Shown piece after piece: positions 1 through 6,901 of a stretch of DNA of 8,276 nucleotides; position 1 is the first letter of the stretch, and every line of letters begins with the position of its first letter. The notes below the pieces were generated by a model. The model had not been told where the DNA came from. It saw only the letters and a program-made list of their open reading frames with translations, and did no database searches. The translations under genes were made by a program, and so were the position numbers. The DNA lies in NCBI GenBank assembly GCA_024636405.1, contig JAGXHC010000115.1, positions 1 to 8,276 of the forward strand, read 5' to 3'. The DNA comes from Sulfitobacter sp. (GTDB taxonomy: Bacteria; Pseudomonadota; Alphaproteobacteria; Rhodobacterales; Rhodobacteraceae).

Positions 1-297
1 AATCTCACGCGACAACCGGTCGCTGGCCCCGTCGATTGCCATGAGCTTGACCATAAACTCGGGCCGCTCTTGGATGCTGGCGCGGACGTCAGCGATGGCC
101 TGCACCACCGTCCCGCGCCGCGTCTCATCAGACAGATAGATCGTCCCGGCCAGCAAGCTCAGCGTAAACGGCAGGCCCACGCGCAGGGCAAAGCGAAAGC
201 CGGGCGTCAGCATTAACCGCTGCATCCGCCAAGACCAGCGCGACGGCGCGGGATCGATCTTGGGCGTCGCTGGGCGGCGGCGGATCAGCGATTGCAT
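1..297 (-). CDS. ftsQ: Cell division protein FtsQ, N-terminal part (cut by window edge)
   Basis: FtsQ is a single-pass inner-membrane protein of the divisome. Its periplasmic POTRA and beta domains recruit and regulate the FtsB/FtsL and FtsWI septal synthase complex. The 99 visible codons show a basic cytoplasmic tail (IRRR at residues 5-8, then a proline-rich stretch). One hydrophobic segment follows at about residues 36-56, then a periplasmic region containing RPEFMVKLMAIDGAS (78-92), where the POTRA domain begins. The start is the ATG at 297-295, because a strong GGAGG lies 7 nt upstream. The gene overlaps the end of ddl by 13 bp, the usual ddl-ftsQ arrangement. A longer open frame over the same bases (128-334, minus) is a shadow, since it does not give the FtsQ sequence. 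The C-terminal two thirds lie outside the window, so integrity cannot be judged. Confidence 0.93.
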   Translation of the reverse strand, partial: MQSLIRRRPATPKIDPAPSRWSWRMQRLMLTPGFRFALRVGLPFTLSLLAGTIYLSDETRRGTVVQAIADVRASIQERPEFMVKLMAIDGASDRLSREI

Positions 298-1205
298 GAC
301 GCGTCCTCCACCATCCAGGCGCAAAGTTCGCCAAAGGAGATGCCTACGGCCCGCGCCTGTTCGGGCGAAAGCGACGTCGGCGTCATGCCGGGCTGGGTGT
401 TTGTCTCAAGCAGGATCAGACCATCGGCCCCAAGGGTTTCATCCCAGCGGAAATCGGTGCGGCTGACTCCGCGACAGCCCAAGGCGTTATGCGCACGCAG
501 CGCGTAATCCAGGCAAAGCTCGAAAACCTCATGCGGGATTTGGGCGGGCACCACGTGGGTCGATCCGCCAACTTTGTATTTCGCGTCGTAGTCATACCAG
601 CCTGTGGTCAGGATATCCGTGACCGTCAACGCACGCTGCCCCATCACGGTGGTGGTCAGTTCGCGACCTGCAGCAAACCTCTCGACCATAACCTCGGCGG
701 GCATATCCTTGCTAAGCTGCGGCGGACCGTTGTTTTCAATCTCGACCAGATAGACCCCGACCGAGGATCCTTCATTATTGGGTTTCACCACATAGGGCGG
801 TTGCATCACATGCGAGGCGCGGACGTCATCGGCAGAGGCAATTATGCTTTCCACAACTGGCAGTCCAACGGACTGAAACACGTCCTTGCTGCGTTGTTTG
901 TCCATTGCCAGCGCCGAGGCCAGCACACCGGAATGGCTGTAAGGGATGTGCATCCATTCCAATATGCCCTGCACGCAGCCGTCTTCGCCCCAGCGGCCAT
1001 GTAAACAGTTCAGCACAACATCGGGAGAGGCAGCACGCAAGTCTGCGTACAATTCAGGGCCGGCATCGACCTCGATCACTTCAAATTTCCTGTCCCGCAA
1101 AGCGGCGGCGCATGCGCGCCCTGTCGACAGGGACACCTCTCGCTCTGCGGAAGGTCCACCCATCAATACCGCCACTTTCGGGGGTGTCCTGCTCGACAAT
1201 CCCAC
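285..1205 (-). CDS. ddl: D-alanine--D-alanine ligase
   Basis: This cytoplasmic ATP-grasp enzyme joins two D-alanines for the end of the peptidoglycan stem peptide, which MurF then adds. The 306 residues match the usual length of about 300-310. Visible motifs are GGPSAEREVS (16-25, with the substrate-binding Glu at 21), LHGRWGEDG (68-76), SGVLASALAMDK (92-103), KPNNEGSSVG (141-150, ATP-grasp), YDYDAKY (204-210), RTDF (249-252) and ETNTQPGMTPTSL (267-279, metal and substrate binding). Tyr210 corresponds to E. coli DdlB Tyr216, which is typical of D-Ala-D-Ala rather than D-Ala-D-Lac ligases. The start is a GTG: an in-frame TGA lies immediately upstream, and AAAAAGG (1220-1214) sits 8 nt before it. 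The gene follows murB after 87 bp, the longest gap among the cell wall genes in the window, so it may have its own promoter. Confidence 0.97.
   Translation of the reverse strand: MGLSSRTPPKVAVLMGGPSAEREVSLSTGRACAAALRDRKFEVIEVDAGPELYADLRAASPDVVLNCLHGRWGEDGCVQGILEWMHIPYSHSGVLASALAMDKQRSKDVFQSVGLPVVESIIASADDVRASHVMQPPYVVKPNNEGSSVGVYLVEIENNGPPQLSKDMPAEVMVERFAAGRELTTTVMGQRALTVTDILTTGWYDYDAKYKVGGSTHVVPAQIPHEVFELCLDYALRAHNALGCRGVSRTDFRWDETLGADGLILLETNTQPGMTPTSLSPEQARAVGISFGELCAWMVEDASCNR
305..309 (-). promoter_or_regulatory. Ribosome binding site of ftsQ inside ddl
   Basis: The minus strand reads GGAGG here, followed by 7 nt and the ATG at 297-295. The site lies within the codons for the last residues of Ddl (VEDASCNR). 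Ribosomes terminating on ddl therefore pass over the ftsQ initiation region, which suggests translational coupling. It also fixes the ftsQ start. Confidence 0.8.
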
Positions 1206-1292
1206 TCAATGTGCCTTTTTAACTGGGTCTTTGGTGACCCTTGTATTTTATATTGTACCGCAAAGCGGCGTCGTGCCTGAGCGCCCGCGCGA
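1206..1292 (-). promoter_or_regulatory. Leader region before ddl with AT-rich promoter-like patch
   Basis: The minus strand carries an unusually AT-rich patch at about 1257-1242, containing TACAAT (1257-1252) overlapping TATAAAAT (1252-1245). Either could serve as a -10 box. No convincing TTGACA-like -35 box lies 16-18 bp upstream, so a sigma-70 promoter is only a suggestion. The ddl Shine-Dalgarno sequence AAAAAGG is at 1220-1214. A promoter here would give ddl-ftsQ and downstream division genes expression independent of the murB message. Confidence 0.35.
1225..1240 (-). other. Small hairpin in the ddl leader
   Basis: GGGTC (1225-1229) and GACCC (1236-1240) form a perfect 5-bp inverted repeat with a 6-nt loop. 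It sits between the AT-rich promoter-like patch and the ddl ribosome binding site, about 20 nt before the GTG. Read on the plus strand it is followed by a T-rich stretch, but no gene is transcribed in that direction. It could be a weak leader structure or chance. Confidence 0.3.
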
Positions 1293-2216
1293 TTATGTTT
1301 CGCCGATCCGCATAATTTCCCACTCTAGCGTGATCCCGCTAGAAGCGTAAACCTTTTTTCGCACTTCTTCGCCTAATCCTTCAAGGTCTGCTGCAGATGC
1401 GCCACCTGTGTTGATCAAGAAGTTCGAATGCTTCGGGCTCATCTGTGCGCCGCCCAATGTTGCGCCGCGCAATCCTGCGTCATCGATGACTTTCCACGCC
1501 TTCAGTTCGTGACTGTCATCGGCCTGCCCGGTGCTGGAAAAACCCGCTGGATTACGGAACGTAGATCCGGCGCTGCGGTCTTTGGTCGGTTGCGTCTCGT
1601 CGCGCTTGCGAAGCTGGTCTGCCATGCGGGCATGAAGCGCGTCGGGGTCGCCCTTGGGGGGTGCAAAGGTTGCCGAAACGATCACGCACCCCTCGTCGAG
1701 GGCGGTCTGGCGATACTGAAATTGCAAATCCCGTGCGGTCAATGTGATCCGCGTGCCCTGCCGCGTGATCGCTTCGGCGCTGACAAAGCAATCGGCCGTG
1801 TAACTGCCATAGCAGCCTGCGTTCATCCGGACGGCACCGCCGATACTGCCCGGAATGGTGCGCAAGAATGTCAGGTCCAGCGCTGCATCTGCCGCTTTGC
1901 GGGCCACATGCGCATCCAGCGCGGCAGCGCCTGCAATCACATGATCATCCTTGATCTCGATCCCGTTGAAACCTCGCCCCAAGCGGATCACGACCGCGCG
2001 TATGCCACCATCGCGCACGATCAGGTTCGACCCGACCCCCATCGGGAAAACTGCAATGTTTTGCGGCAAGGCACGCAGGAAGGCAGCCAGATCATCCACA
2101 TCGGCCGGTTGGTAGAGATAGTCTGCTGCCCCCCCCACGCGCAACCATGTCAGATCGTTCAGCGGGCGCTGCGGCGTGAGCTTGCCGCGCATGTCTGGAA
2201 ATGAAATATCGGTCAT
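1293..2216 (-). CDS. murB: UDP-N-acetylmuramate dehydrogenase (UDP-N-acetylenolpyruvoylglucosamine reductase) MurB
   Basis: MurB is the cytoplasmic flavoenzyme that reduces UDP-GlcNAc-enolpyruvate to UDP-MurNAc with NADPH, the second committed step of peptidoglycan synthesis. With the chosen start it has 307 residues. Visible are WLRVGG (24-29), the FAD-binding [13 protein letters not shown] (59-71), [15 protein letters not shown] (120-134), YR (168-169), AGSTFRNP (216-223, with the proton-donor Ser218) and LEWEIMRIG (297-305). Glu300 in the last motif aligns with the catalytic Glu325 of E. coli MurB. The GSTFRNP form and short length fit type II MurB. The ATG at 2216 is chosen because family members begin close to this point; the frame stays open to 2333 but would overlap the preceding gene. 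No clear Shine-Dalgarno precedes the ATG, so initiation may depend on coupling to the gene 32 bp upstream. A run of eight G lies in codons 27-30. Confidence 0.96.
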   Translation of the reverse strand: MTDISFPDMRGKLTPQRPLNDLTWLRVGGAADYLYQPADVDDLAAFLRALPQNIAVFPMGVGSNLIVRDGGIRAVVIRLGRGFNGIEIKDDHVIAGAAALDAHVARKAADAALDLTFLRTIPGSIGGAVRMNAGCYGSYTADCFVSAEAITRQGTRITLTARDLQFQYRQTALDEGCVIVSATFAPPKGDPDALHARMADQLRKRDETQPTKDRSAGSTFRNPAGFSSTGQADDSHELKAWKVIDDAGLRGATLGGAQMSPKHSNFLINTGGASAADLEGLGEEVRKKVYASSGITLEWEIMRIGET

Positions 2217-2248
2217 GGTCAGCGAGGTAGCCGTGTTTGGAAGCCGCG

Positions 2249-2545
2249 TCAAACCTCGGTTTCCCTGGTGACCCTGCTCAAACGCCATTGCCTGACAAAG
2301 CGGCCAATCATCCAGCCCGTGACGAACGCACAAAACGCGTACATCCCAGCCGATATCTGCGCCACGATTACAGGGTTCTCAAACGGTTTGGCCTTCAGCC
2401 CCCAGACCATCCACATCCAGTTCAAACCAAACCCTGCCAGCAAGATCGGGAGGGCGGTTCGAAATCGTTTCCCGTACCCGCACCACCCCAAAGCCAGCAT
2501 CCAGACAACCAGCACGGTGATCAGGATCACCAGCGTGGCTGTCAT
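2249..2545 (-). CDS. Small membrane protein of unknown function (98 aa)
   Basis: This 98-residue protein is strongly hydrophobic, with three probable membrane helices (about 3-22, 31-50 and 58-84). It contains a tryptophan-rich middle ([10 protein letters not shown], 41-50) and ends in a basic, soluble tail ([17 protein letters not shown], 82-98). I cannot assign it to a characterised family. From general familiarity, similar proteins occur upstream of murB in Rhodobacteraceae. Its ATG overlaps the stop of the preceding small gene in an ATGA (2545-2542), which argues that it is translated and co-expressed with its neighbours. It ends 32 bp before murB. The context hints at a role at the membrane during wall synthesis or division, but nothing in the sequence proves a function. 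Confidence 0.75.
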   Translation of the reverse strand: MTATLVILITVLVVWMLALGWCGYGKRFRTALPILLAGFGLNWMWMVWGLKAKPFENPVIVAQISAGMYAFCAFVTGWMIGRFVRQWRLSRVTRETEV

Positions 2546-2802
2546 TCAGCCGGACCCTGAAACGTTGTGCGGCGCAACCACCGCATCAGATAGATCACTG
2601 GCCAGCGCAGAACCGAGCATCCCGCCGCGAGGACCAGCATCCCGGCCCAGGGACCGTGCTGCATGGTCACATAGCCCAAAATCGGAATTCCAACGGTAAT
2701 CAGAGCATAGGCATTGCGCCAATGGTTGTCAGCACTGGGGGTCAGGGCCAGAACATTGGCAATGACGGCCCAAAAACAGGCAAGTATCAGGGAAAGACTC
2801 AT
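2542..2802 (-). CDS. DUF2484-like small membrane protein (86 aa), second of a tandem pair
   Basis: This 86-residue hydrophobic protein has no known function. It begins MSLSLILACFWAVIANVLAL, followed by a polar turn (PSADNHW, 22-28). Two further hydrophobic stretches lie at about 31-47 and 52-63, and it closes with SVLRWPVIYLMRWLRR (63-78). The general look recalls DUF2484 proteins known mainly from Rhodobacterales; the family assignment is from memory. Its start overlaps the stop of the upstream small gene by ATGA (2802-2799), and its own stop overlaps the next start by ATGA (2545-2542). It shares an early Trp, a Pro after the first helix and a late SxxRxP motif with its upstream neighbour, which suggests an old tandem duplication. 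Confidence 0.72.
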   Translation of the reverse strand: MSLSLILACFWAVIANVLALTPSADNHWRNAYALITVGIPILGYVTMQHGPWAGMLVLAAGCSVLRWPVIYLMRWLRRTTFQGPAE

Positions 2803-3077
2803 CGGGGCACCTCTGGGTGTTTTTCGTCACCGGGAACGTGAAATTCCTTGCAGCGCAGCTTTGCCAGCACAAAGCGCAAAGGATTACGGAACATGGACAC
2901 AAAGGCAGCAAGACCGAGCAACGAAAACACCACACCAACCTCGAAGCCGATCAGGATGATCAGGACGGGGCCGGCGACCAGCAAAATCGCGCCGGGAATA
3001 TATTGCATGCGCAGCGGCAAGGTGGCCACGGTCACCGACAGGAAGACCCAGATCAGACAAAGCCAGACCAAGGTCAT
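2799..3077 (-). CDS. DUF2484-like small membrane protein (92 aa), first of a tandem pair
   Basis: This 92-residue protein has two or three hydrophobic segments (about 2-20, 28-46 and 48-62). SMFRNPLRFV follows at 61-70, then a basic, polar C-terminus rich in charged residues and proline. It resembles DUF2484 proteins found next to murC in Rhodobacterales. Such proteins are sometimes mislabelled as UDP-N-acetylmuramate--alanine ligase because of this location, but nothing here suggests ligase activity. The ATG at 3077 is chosen because the protein then begins directly with the first hydrophobic helix (MTLVWLCLIW). A TTG at 3113 would add 12 residues and overlap the end of murC. It lies 32 bp after murC and is coupled to the next gene by an ATGA overlap. 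The function is unknown. Confidence 0.75.
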   Translation of the reverse strand: MTLVWLCLIWVFLSVTVATLPLRMQYIPGAILLVAGPVLIILIGFEVGVVFSLLGLAAFVSMFRNPLRFVLAKLRCKEFHVPGDEKHPEVPR

Positions 3078-3109
3078 GCCAAGCACCCGATTTTGCCCAG
3101 CCGCCCCAT

Positions 3110-4525
3110 TCAAACGGTTTCCTTTTTCATCGTTTCAAGCGCAAGCGGCAGACCGTTTGCCCAAGTGCTGATCGTGCCCGCACCAAGACACACCACCATG
3201 TCGCCCGGACCTGCCTGCTCAAGGACAAGTCGCGCCAGATCGCCTTCGCTGTGAACCGCGCGTGCATGACGGTGACCGTGGCGGATCAGTCCTGCCACCA
3301 GATCATCACGGCTGGCCCCCACGATGGGGTCCTCGCCCGCTGCATAGACCTCTGCAATGCCCACGACATCGGCATCATTGAAGCAGGCACAGAATTCTTC
3401 GAAATGGTGATGCAGACGGCTGTAGCGATGCGGTTGGTGCACAGCAATGACGCGGCCTTCGGTGGCCTGGCGCGCAGCTTTCAGAACCGCTGTTATTTCA
3501 ACCGGATGATGCCCGTAGTCGTCGATGATCGTCACACCGTCAACTTCGCCCACTTTCGTAAAGCGGCGGTTAACGCCGCCAAAACCTGCAAGGGCCGCGC
3601 GGATTTCTTCGGTTTTCATTCCAAGATGACGCGACACCGCGACAGCGGCCAAGGCATTCGAGACGTTGTGGTCCCCGGGCATTGGCAGGGTGCAATCCGC
3701 GATCGTGAGGTCTTCGGCCTGCAGCATGATGTCGAAATGCGCGACACCCGCTTTGTAATGCAGGTTCACCGCGCGCACATCAGCCTGCGCGTTAAAGCCA
3801 TAGGTCAACACCCGCCGGTCTGTGATCTTGCCCACCAAGGCCTGCACTTCGGGGTGGTCAATGCAACAAATCGCCAGACCGTAGAACGGAATGTTCGACA
3901 CAAAATCAAGGAAGCCTTTGCGCAAGGTATCGAAATCGCCCCAGTGTTCCATATGTTCGGGATCGATATTCGTGACGATGGCGATGGTGGCGGGCAAGCG
4001 GTTAAAGGTGCCGTCGGACTCGTCCGCCTCGACCACCATCCATTCGCCCTGCCCCATCCGCGCGTTCGAGCCGTAGGCATGGATGATACCGCCGTTCACA
4101 ACCGTAGGGTCGATCCCGCCATGGACCAGCAATTCGGCGACCATGGTCGTGGTCGTGGTCTTGCCATGGGTGCCCGCAATGGCGATGTTGGATTTCAGGC
4201 GCATCAGCTCGGCCAGCATTTCGGCGCGGCGCACGATGGGCAGACCCGCAAGGCGCGCGGCGTCCAGTTCAGCGTTGCCGGGCTTGATCGCAGACGAGAT
4301 CACAATGACCTCGGCCCCTTCGATATTCTCGGCCGTCTGCCCCTCAAAGACCTTTGCCCCCAACTCTACCAGACGGTCGGTAATCTTGGTGGTTTTCAGA
4401 TCGGACCCCTGCACGCGGTACCCATGGTTCAACAGCACTTCGGCAATGCCAGACATGCCGATGCCACCGATGCCCACAAAATGGATTGGGCCCACATCGG
4501 TGGGAAGCTTGGTGGCTGCGTTCAT
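3110..4525 (-). CDS. murC: UDP-N-acetylmuramate--L-alanine ligase MurC
   Basis: MurC is the cytoplasmic ATP-dependent ligase that adds L-alanine to UDP-MurNAc, the first amino acid of the stem peptide. The 471 residues are full length. The N-terminal UDP-binding Rossmann domain carries GIGGIGMSG (18-26). The central ATPase domain has the P-loop [10 protein letters not shown] (117-126), EADESDGTF (166-174), [10 protein letters not shown] (187-196) and [11 protein letters not shown] (284-294). The C-terminal domain has DDYGHHP (335-341) and HQPHRYSR (363-370). The ATG at 4525 overlaps the murG stop as ATGA, and AAGGA (4538-4534) lies 8 nt upstream. It is the substrate successor of MurB, which lies downstream in the same transcription unit. 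A 441-residue open frame on the opposite strand is a codon-bias shadow. Confidence 0.98.
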   Translation of the reverse strand: MNAATKLPTDVGPIHFVGIGGIGMSGIAEVLLNHGYRVQGSDLKTTKITDRLVELGAKVFEGQTAENIEGAEVIVISSAIKPGNAELDAARLAGLPIVRRAEMLAELMRLKSNIAIAGTHGKTTTTTMVAELLVHGGIDPTVVNGGIIHAYGSNARMGQGEWMVVEADESDGTFNRLPATIAIVTNIDPEHMEHWGDFDTLRKGFLDFVSNIPFYGLAICCIDHPEVQALVGKITDRRVLTYGFNAQADVRAVNLHYKAGVAHFDIMLQAEDLTIADCTLPMPGDHNVSNALAAVAVSRHLGMKTEEIRAALAGFGGVNRRFTKVGEVDGVTIIDDYGHHPVEITAVLKAARQATEGRVIAVHQPHRYSRLHHHFEEFCACFNDADVVGIAEVYAAGEDPIVGASRDDLVAGLIRHGHRHARAVHSEGDLARLVLEQAGPGDMVVCLGAGTISTWANGLPLALETMKKETV

Positions 4526-5622
4526 GTCACTGGTCCTTTATTTCCCAGGGTTTCTACCATCTGGGCTAGCTCTTGAGCGGCTTCAGGCTTGCCAACAGAC
4601 AACGCGGCCTGTGCCATTTGCTGCGCGCCACGCGGGTTGCGCAGCACCATCTCGATCTGTGCAGTCAGGCTTTCGGGATTCGCCATATCCTCTGGCACCA
4701 TGATTGCGGCACCGGCATTCACCAGCCCCCGCGCGTTGGCGCTTTGATGATCGCCTGTTGCGGCAGCAAAGGGGATCAAGATCGACGGGCGGCCGATCAC
4801 GGACAAATCCGCCACACTGGACGCGCCTGCGCGGCTGATCACCAATTGCGCCTCGGACATGCGGCGCGGCACATCGTGAAAGAAGGGCTGCACGTCAGCA
4901 TTGATGCCGTTTTCCGCGTAAAAATCGGCAACCCGCTGCGCGTCTTCGTCGCGCGCCTGATGGCTGACGCGGATGTTGCGCACAATTTCCATTGGCAGGT
5001 TTGCAATGGCGGGCGGAATAACTTCGCTCAGGATGCGTGCGCCTTGGCTGCCACCCATCACCAACAACTCCATCGGGTAATCGCCCGGTGCGATATAGCC
5101 AGCACCAGCGCGATCAAGCACCGAGCCACGCACCGGATTGCCCACATGATGCGCCTCGACCCCTTCGGGCAAAGCGGTCGGCCAAGTGCCGCAGGCCACC
5201 GCATCGACGCGCTTGGCGAAGACTGTATTGACCCGGCCCAACACCCCGTTTTGCTCGTGGATCATCCGTGGCTTGCGCAATATCCAGGCAGCTGTGAGGG
5301 CCGGAATTGACGGGTATCCGCCAAAGCCCACAACAACGTCAGGCCTGTCGCGCAACATACCGAACACTGCGCCAACGACACCGCCCAGAATACGAAGCGG
5401 CACCAGCGCCTTGGCCAGCAGCCCGCCGCGTGCAAACGTAGCACTGCTGATCTGCTGAATTTCAACCGTATGCGGAAAGCCGCCCGTATAGCGCGCGCCA
5501 CGCGCATCGGTCGAAAGCTTGACCCGCCACCCGCGCGTCAACATGACCTCGGCCAGCGCCTGAGCAGGAAACATATGACCACCCGTACCGCCCGCGGCGA
5601 TTATCAAAAGTGGTGCCTTCAT
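4522..5622 (-). CDS. murG: UDP-GlcNAc:lipid I N-acetylglucosaminyltransferase MurG
   Basis: MurG is the peripheral inner-membrane GT-B glycosyltransferase that transfers GlcNAc from UDP-GlcNAc to lipid I, making lipid II. The 366 residues are full length. Visible motifs are the glycine-rich [10 protein letters not shown] (11-20), VGFGGYPS (98-105), [10 protein letters not shown] (121-130), GNPVR (161-165), the second glycine loop VMGGSQGAR (188-196), [11 protein letters not shown] (263-273, nucleotide sugar binding) and [10 protein letters not shown] (289-298). Its ATG overlaps the ftsW stop by ATGA (5622-5619), and its stop overlaps the murC start in the same way. Translation of ftsW-murG-murC is therefore probably coupled. 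It makes the direct substrate of FtsW encoded just upstream. Confidence 0.98.
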   Translation of the reverse strand: MKAPLLIIAAGGTGGHMFPAQALAEVMLTRGWRVKLSTDARGARYTGGFPHTVEIQQISSATFARGGLLAKALVPLRILGGVVGAVFGMLRDRPDVVVGFGGYPSIPALTAAWILRKPRMIHEQNGVLGRVNTVFAKRVDAVACGTWPTALPEGVEAHHVGNPVRGSVLDRAGAGYIAPGDYPMELLVMGGSQGARILSEVIPPAIANLPMEIVRNIRVSHQARDEDAQRVADFYAENGINADVQPFFHDVPRRMSEAQLVISRAGASSVADLSVIGRPSILIPFAAATGDHQSANARGLVNAGAAIMVPEDMANPESLTAQIEMVLRNPRGAQQMAQAALSVGKPEAAQELAQMVETLGNKGPVT

Positions 5623-6788
5623 CTTGCACGCCCCCGACCCAGCAAATCGGAAATCTGGCCTTGGGGTCTTGTTCGGGTGAACGCCAGCAACATGCCGACC
5701 GCGATACCAGAGGCGATAACCGACGATCCGCCATAGCTGACAAAAGGCAGCGTCATCCCCTTGGCAGGCAACAACCGCACGGCAACGCCCATGTTGATCA
5801 TTGCTTGGACGCCAAACATGCAGGCAAGCCCGGTACCGGCAAGCCGAATGAAAGGATCACGCTCGCGCACCAGACGCAGCAACGATCTGACCACGACCGT
5901 GGTGTACAAAATGATAACGACCATCACCAAGATCAGCCCGTATTCTTCGGCTGCAACCGCAATGATAAAATCGGTATGCGCATCGGGCAGAGACCATTTC
6001 ACTTGCCCCTCGCCCACACCTACACCAAACAATCCACCCTCACGGATGGCATCTGTTGCATAGCCAAGCTGGGTGCGCGGATCGACATCCGGAGATAAAA
6101 ACCCGTCAATACGGCGCGCAAAATGTTCGGAATTGGAATAGGCCACCGTGCCCGCCAGCACGACCATTCCGGCCATGCCGACCAGCAGCACCAAAGGTGC
6201 CCCTGCCACGAAATAAATCACACCCCAACCGAACAAAACCAGACAGGCCTGCCCAAAGTCGGGCTGCAACGCCAGCATCAAAACAATCGATATGCAAAGC
6301 GCAAAAGACCATGACTTGCCGGGTGGGCCGTTGATCTCAAGCGAGGCGGCAATCATCCAGGCCGACACGACCACAAAACCAGGCTTCAGAAACTCCGACG
6401 GCTGGAAAGACGCAAACCCCAAGGAGTACCAGCGCATCGCACCCTTGCCAAAATCCGTGCCAAAAAACGGCAGCAATGCAAGGGCAATGAATGAAAGCAA
6501 GAAACCAACCACCGCCAGACGGCGTACGACTGTCGGCGTCATCATCGACGTCAGCAGCATTGCCACAATCGCCAGAAAGCCGAAAATGGCCTGACGCTGG
6601 ACATAGTGAAAGGACTCAAAGCCGTTTTTGGACGCCAAAGGCGGCGACGCAGCCAGCCCCAGCAGCATGCCCACGGCAAACAGCATGAGCACGCAGAACA
6701 TCGCCCATTTGTCGATTGTCCGCCACCATTTTGGAAGAATCGGTTCGCCGTCCCGGACGGGAACCGCGCCATAGACCATTTCTGTCAT
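5619..6788 (-). CDS. ftsW: Peptidoglycan glycosyltransferase FtsW (SEDS family)
   Basis: FtsW is the septal SEDS-family polymerase that links lipid II into glycan strands together with the transpeptidase FtsI. The 389 residues show about ten membrane segments after a cytoplasmic N-terminus of roughly 27 residues. Diagnostic motifs are KGAMRW (115-120), FQPSEFLKP (128-136), QPDFGQ (175-180), the large periplasmic loop ending [18 protein letters not shown] (267-284), and [18 protein letters not shown] (331-348) leading into FVSYGGSS (349-356). Asp273 in HTDF corresponds to the catalytic aspartate proposed for SEDS polymerases. FtsW is preferred over its relative RodA because of the murG neighbour. 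The ATG at 6788 has AAGG 8 nt upstream; an in-frame ATG three codons later is possible. It is the first cell wall gene of the unit here. Confidence 0.97.
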   Translation of the reverse strand: MTEMVYGAVPVRDGEPILPKWWRTIDKWAMFCVLMLFAVGMLLGLAASPPLASKNGFESFHYVQRQAIFGFLAIVAMLLTSMMTPTVVRRLAVVGFLLSFIALALLPFFGTDFGKGAMRWYSLGFASFQPSEFLKPGFVVVSAWMIAASLEINGPPGKSWSFALCISIVLMLALQPDFGQACLVLFGWGVIYFVAGAPLVLLVGMAGMVVLAGTVAYSNSEHFARRIDGFLSPDVDPRTQLGYATDAIREGGLFGVGVGEGQVKWSLPDAHTDFIIAVAAEEYGLILVMVVIILYTTVVVRSLLRLVRERDPFIRLAGTGLACMFGVQAMINMGVAVRLLPAKGMTLPFVSYGGSSVIASGIAVGMLLAFTRTRPQGQISDLLGRGRAR

Positions 6789-6816
6789 GGTATCTGCCTT
6801 ACACTGCCTCAGAACG

Positions 6817-6829
6817 CCCCTTTTCGGGG
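6817..6829 (-). other. Short hairpin in the ftsW leader
   Basis: CCCC (6817-6820) and GGGG (6826-6829) flank a 5-nt loop, about 29 bp upstream of the ftsW ATG. The stem is only 4 bp and may be chance, but together with the larger repeat nearby it makes this gap structured. Confidence 0.2.
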
Positions 6830-6857
6830 TCTAGGCGTGAGTGTACCGCGATTTTTG

Positions 6858-6893
6858 GCGCGGGGCTAGTCTGTTTTCAGCCCAACCCCGCGC
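6858..6893 (-). other. 8-bp GC-rich inverted repeat after the redoxin gene
   Basis: GCGCGGGG (6858-6865) pairs perfectly with CCCCGCGC (6886-6893) around a 20-nt loop. It begins 8 bp after the redoxin stop codon, where a terminator would be expected. No T-run follows it on the minus strand (the next bases are CAAAAATC), so it is not a classic intrinsic terminator. A smaller alternative stem, GGGCT/AGCCC, shares some of the same bases. It may stabilise the mRNA 3' end or terminate weakly. Confidence 0.4.
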
Positions 6894-6901
6894 AAAGCTG
6901 C

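Larger units (their letters stand above)
6789..6901 (-). promoter_or_regulatory. Intergenic region before ftsW
   Basis: This 113-bp space separates the redoxin gene from ftsW and holds two inverted repeats (6858-6893 and 6817-6829). A TACACT hexamer on the minus strand (about 6845-6840) could be a -10 box, but no good -35 box precedes it. Because it begins the cell wall gene run, it is the natural place for an ftsW operon promoter, although none is clearly visible. Confidence 0.3.

Noticed and set aside
128..334. A 68-codon minus-strand frame overlapping ftsQ and the end of ddl
   Set aside because: It is out of frame with ftsQ. The frame starting at 297 gives a typical FtsQ N-terminus with a strong ribosome binding site.
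1428..2204. A 258-codon plus-strand open frame opposite murB, including a P-loop-like [10 protein letters not shown]
   Set aside because: It lies wholly antisense to a well-conserved murB. The P-loop-like string arises from the complement of murB codons and no other ATPase motifs follow.
3568..3583. GGCGG/CCGCC inverted repeat around TTAACG inside murC
   Set aside because: It falls in coding sequence for a conserved GGVNRRF stretch and is explained by codon choice.
3251..4576. A 441-codon open frame on the plus strand opposite murC and the end of murG
   Set aside because: murC is unmistakable on the other strand. Long antisense frames are expected in GC-rich genes with biased third positions, and the translation matches no family I know.
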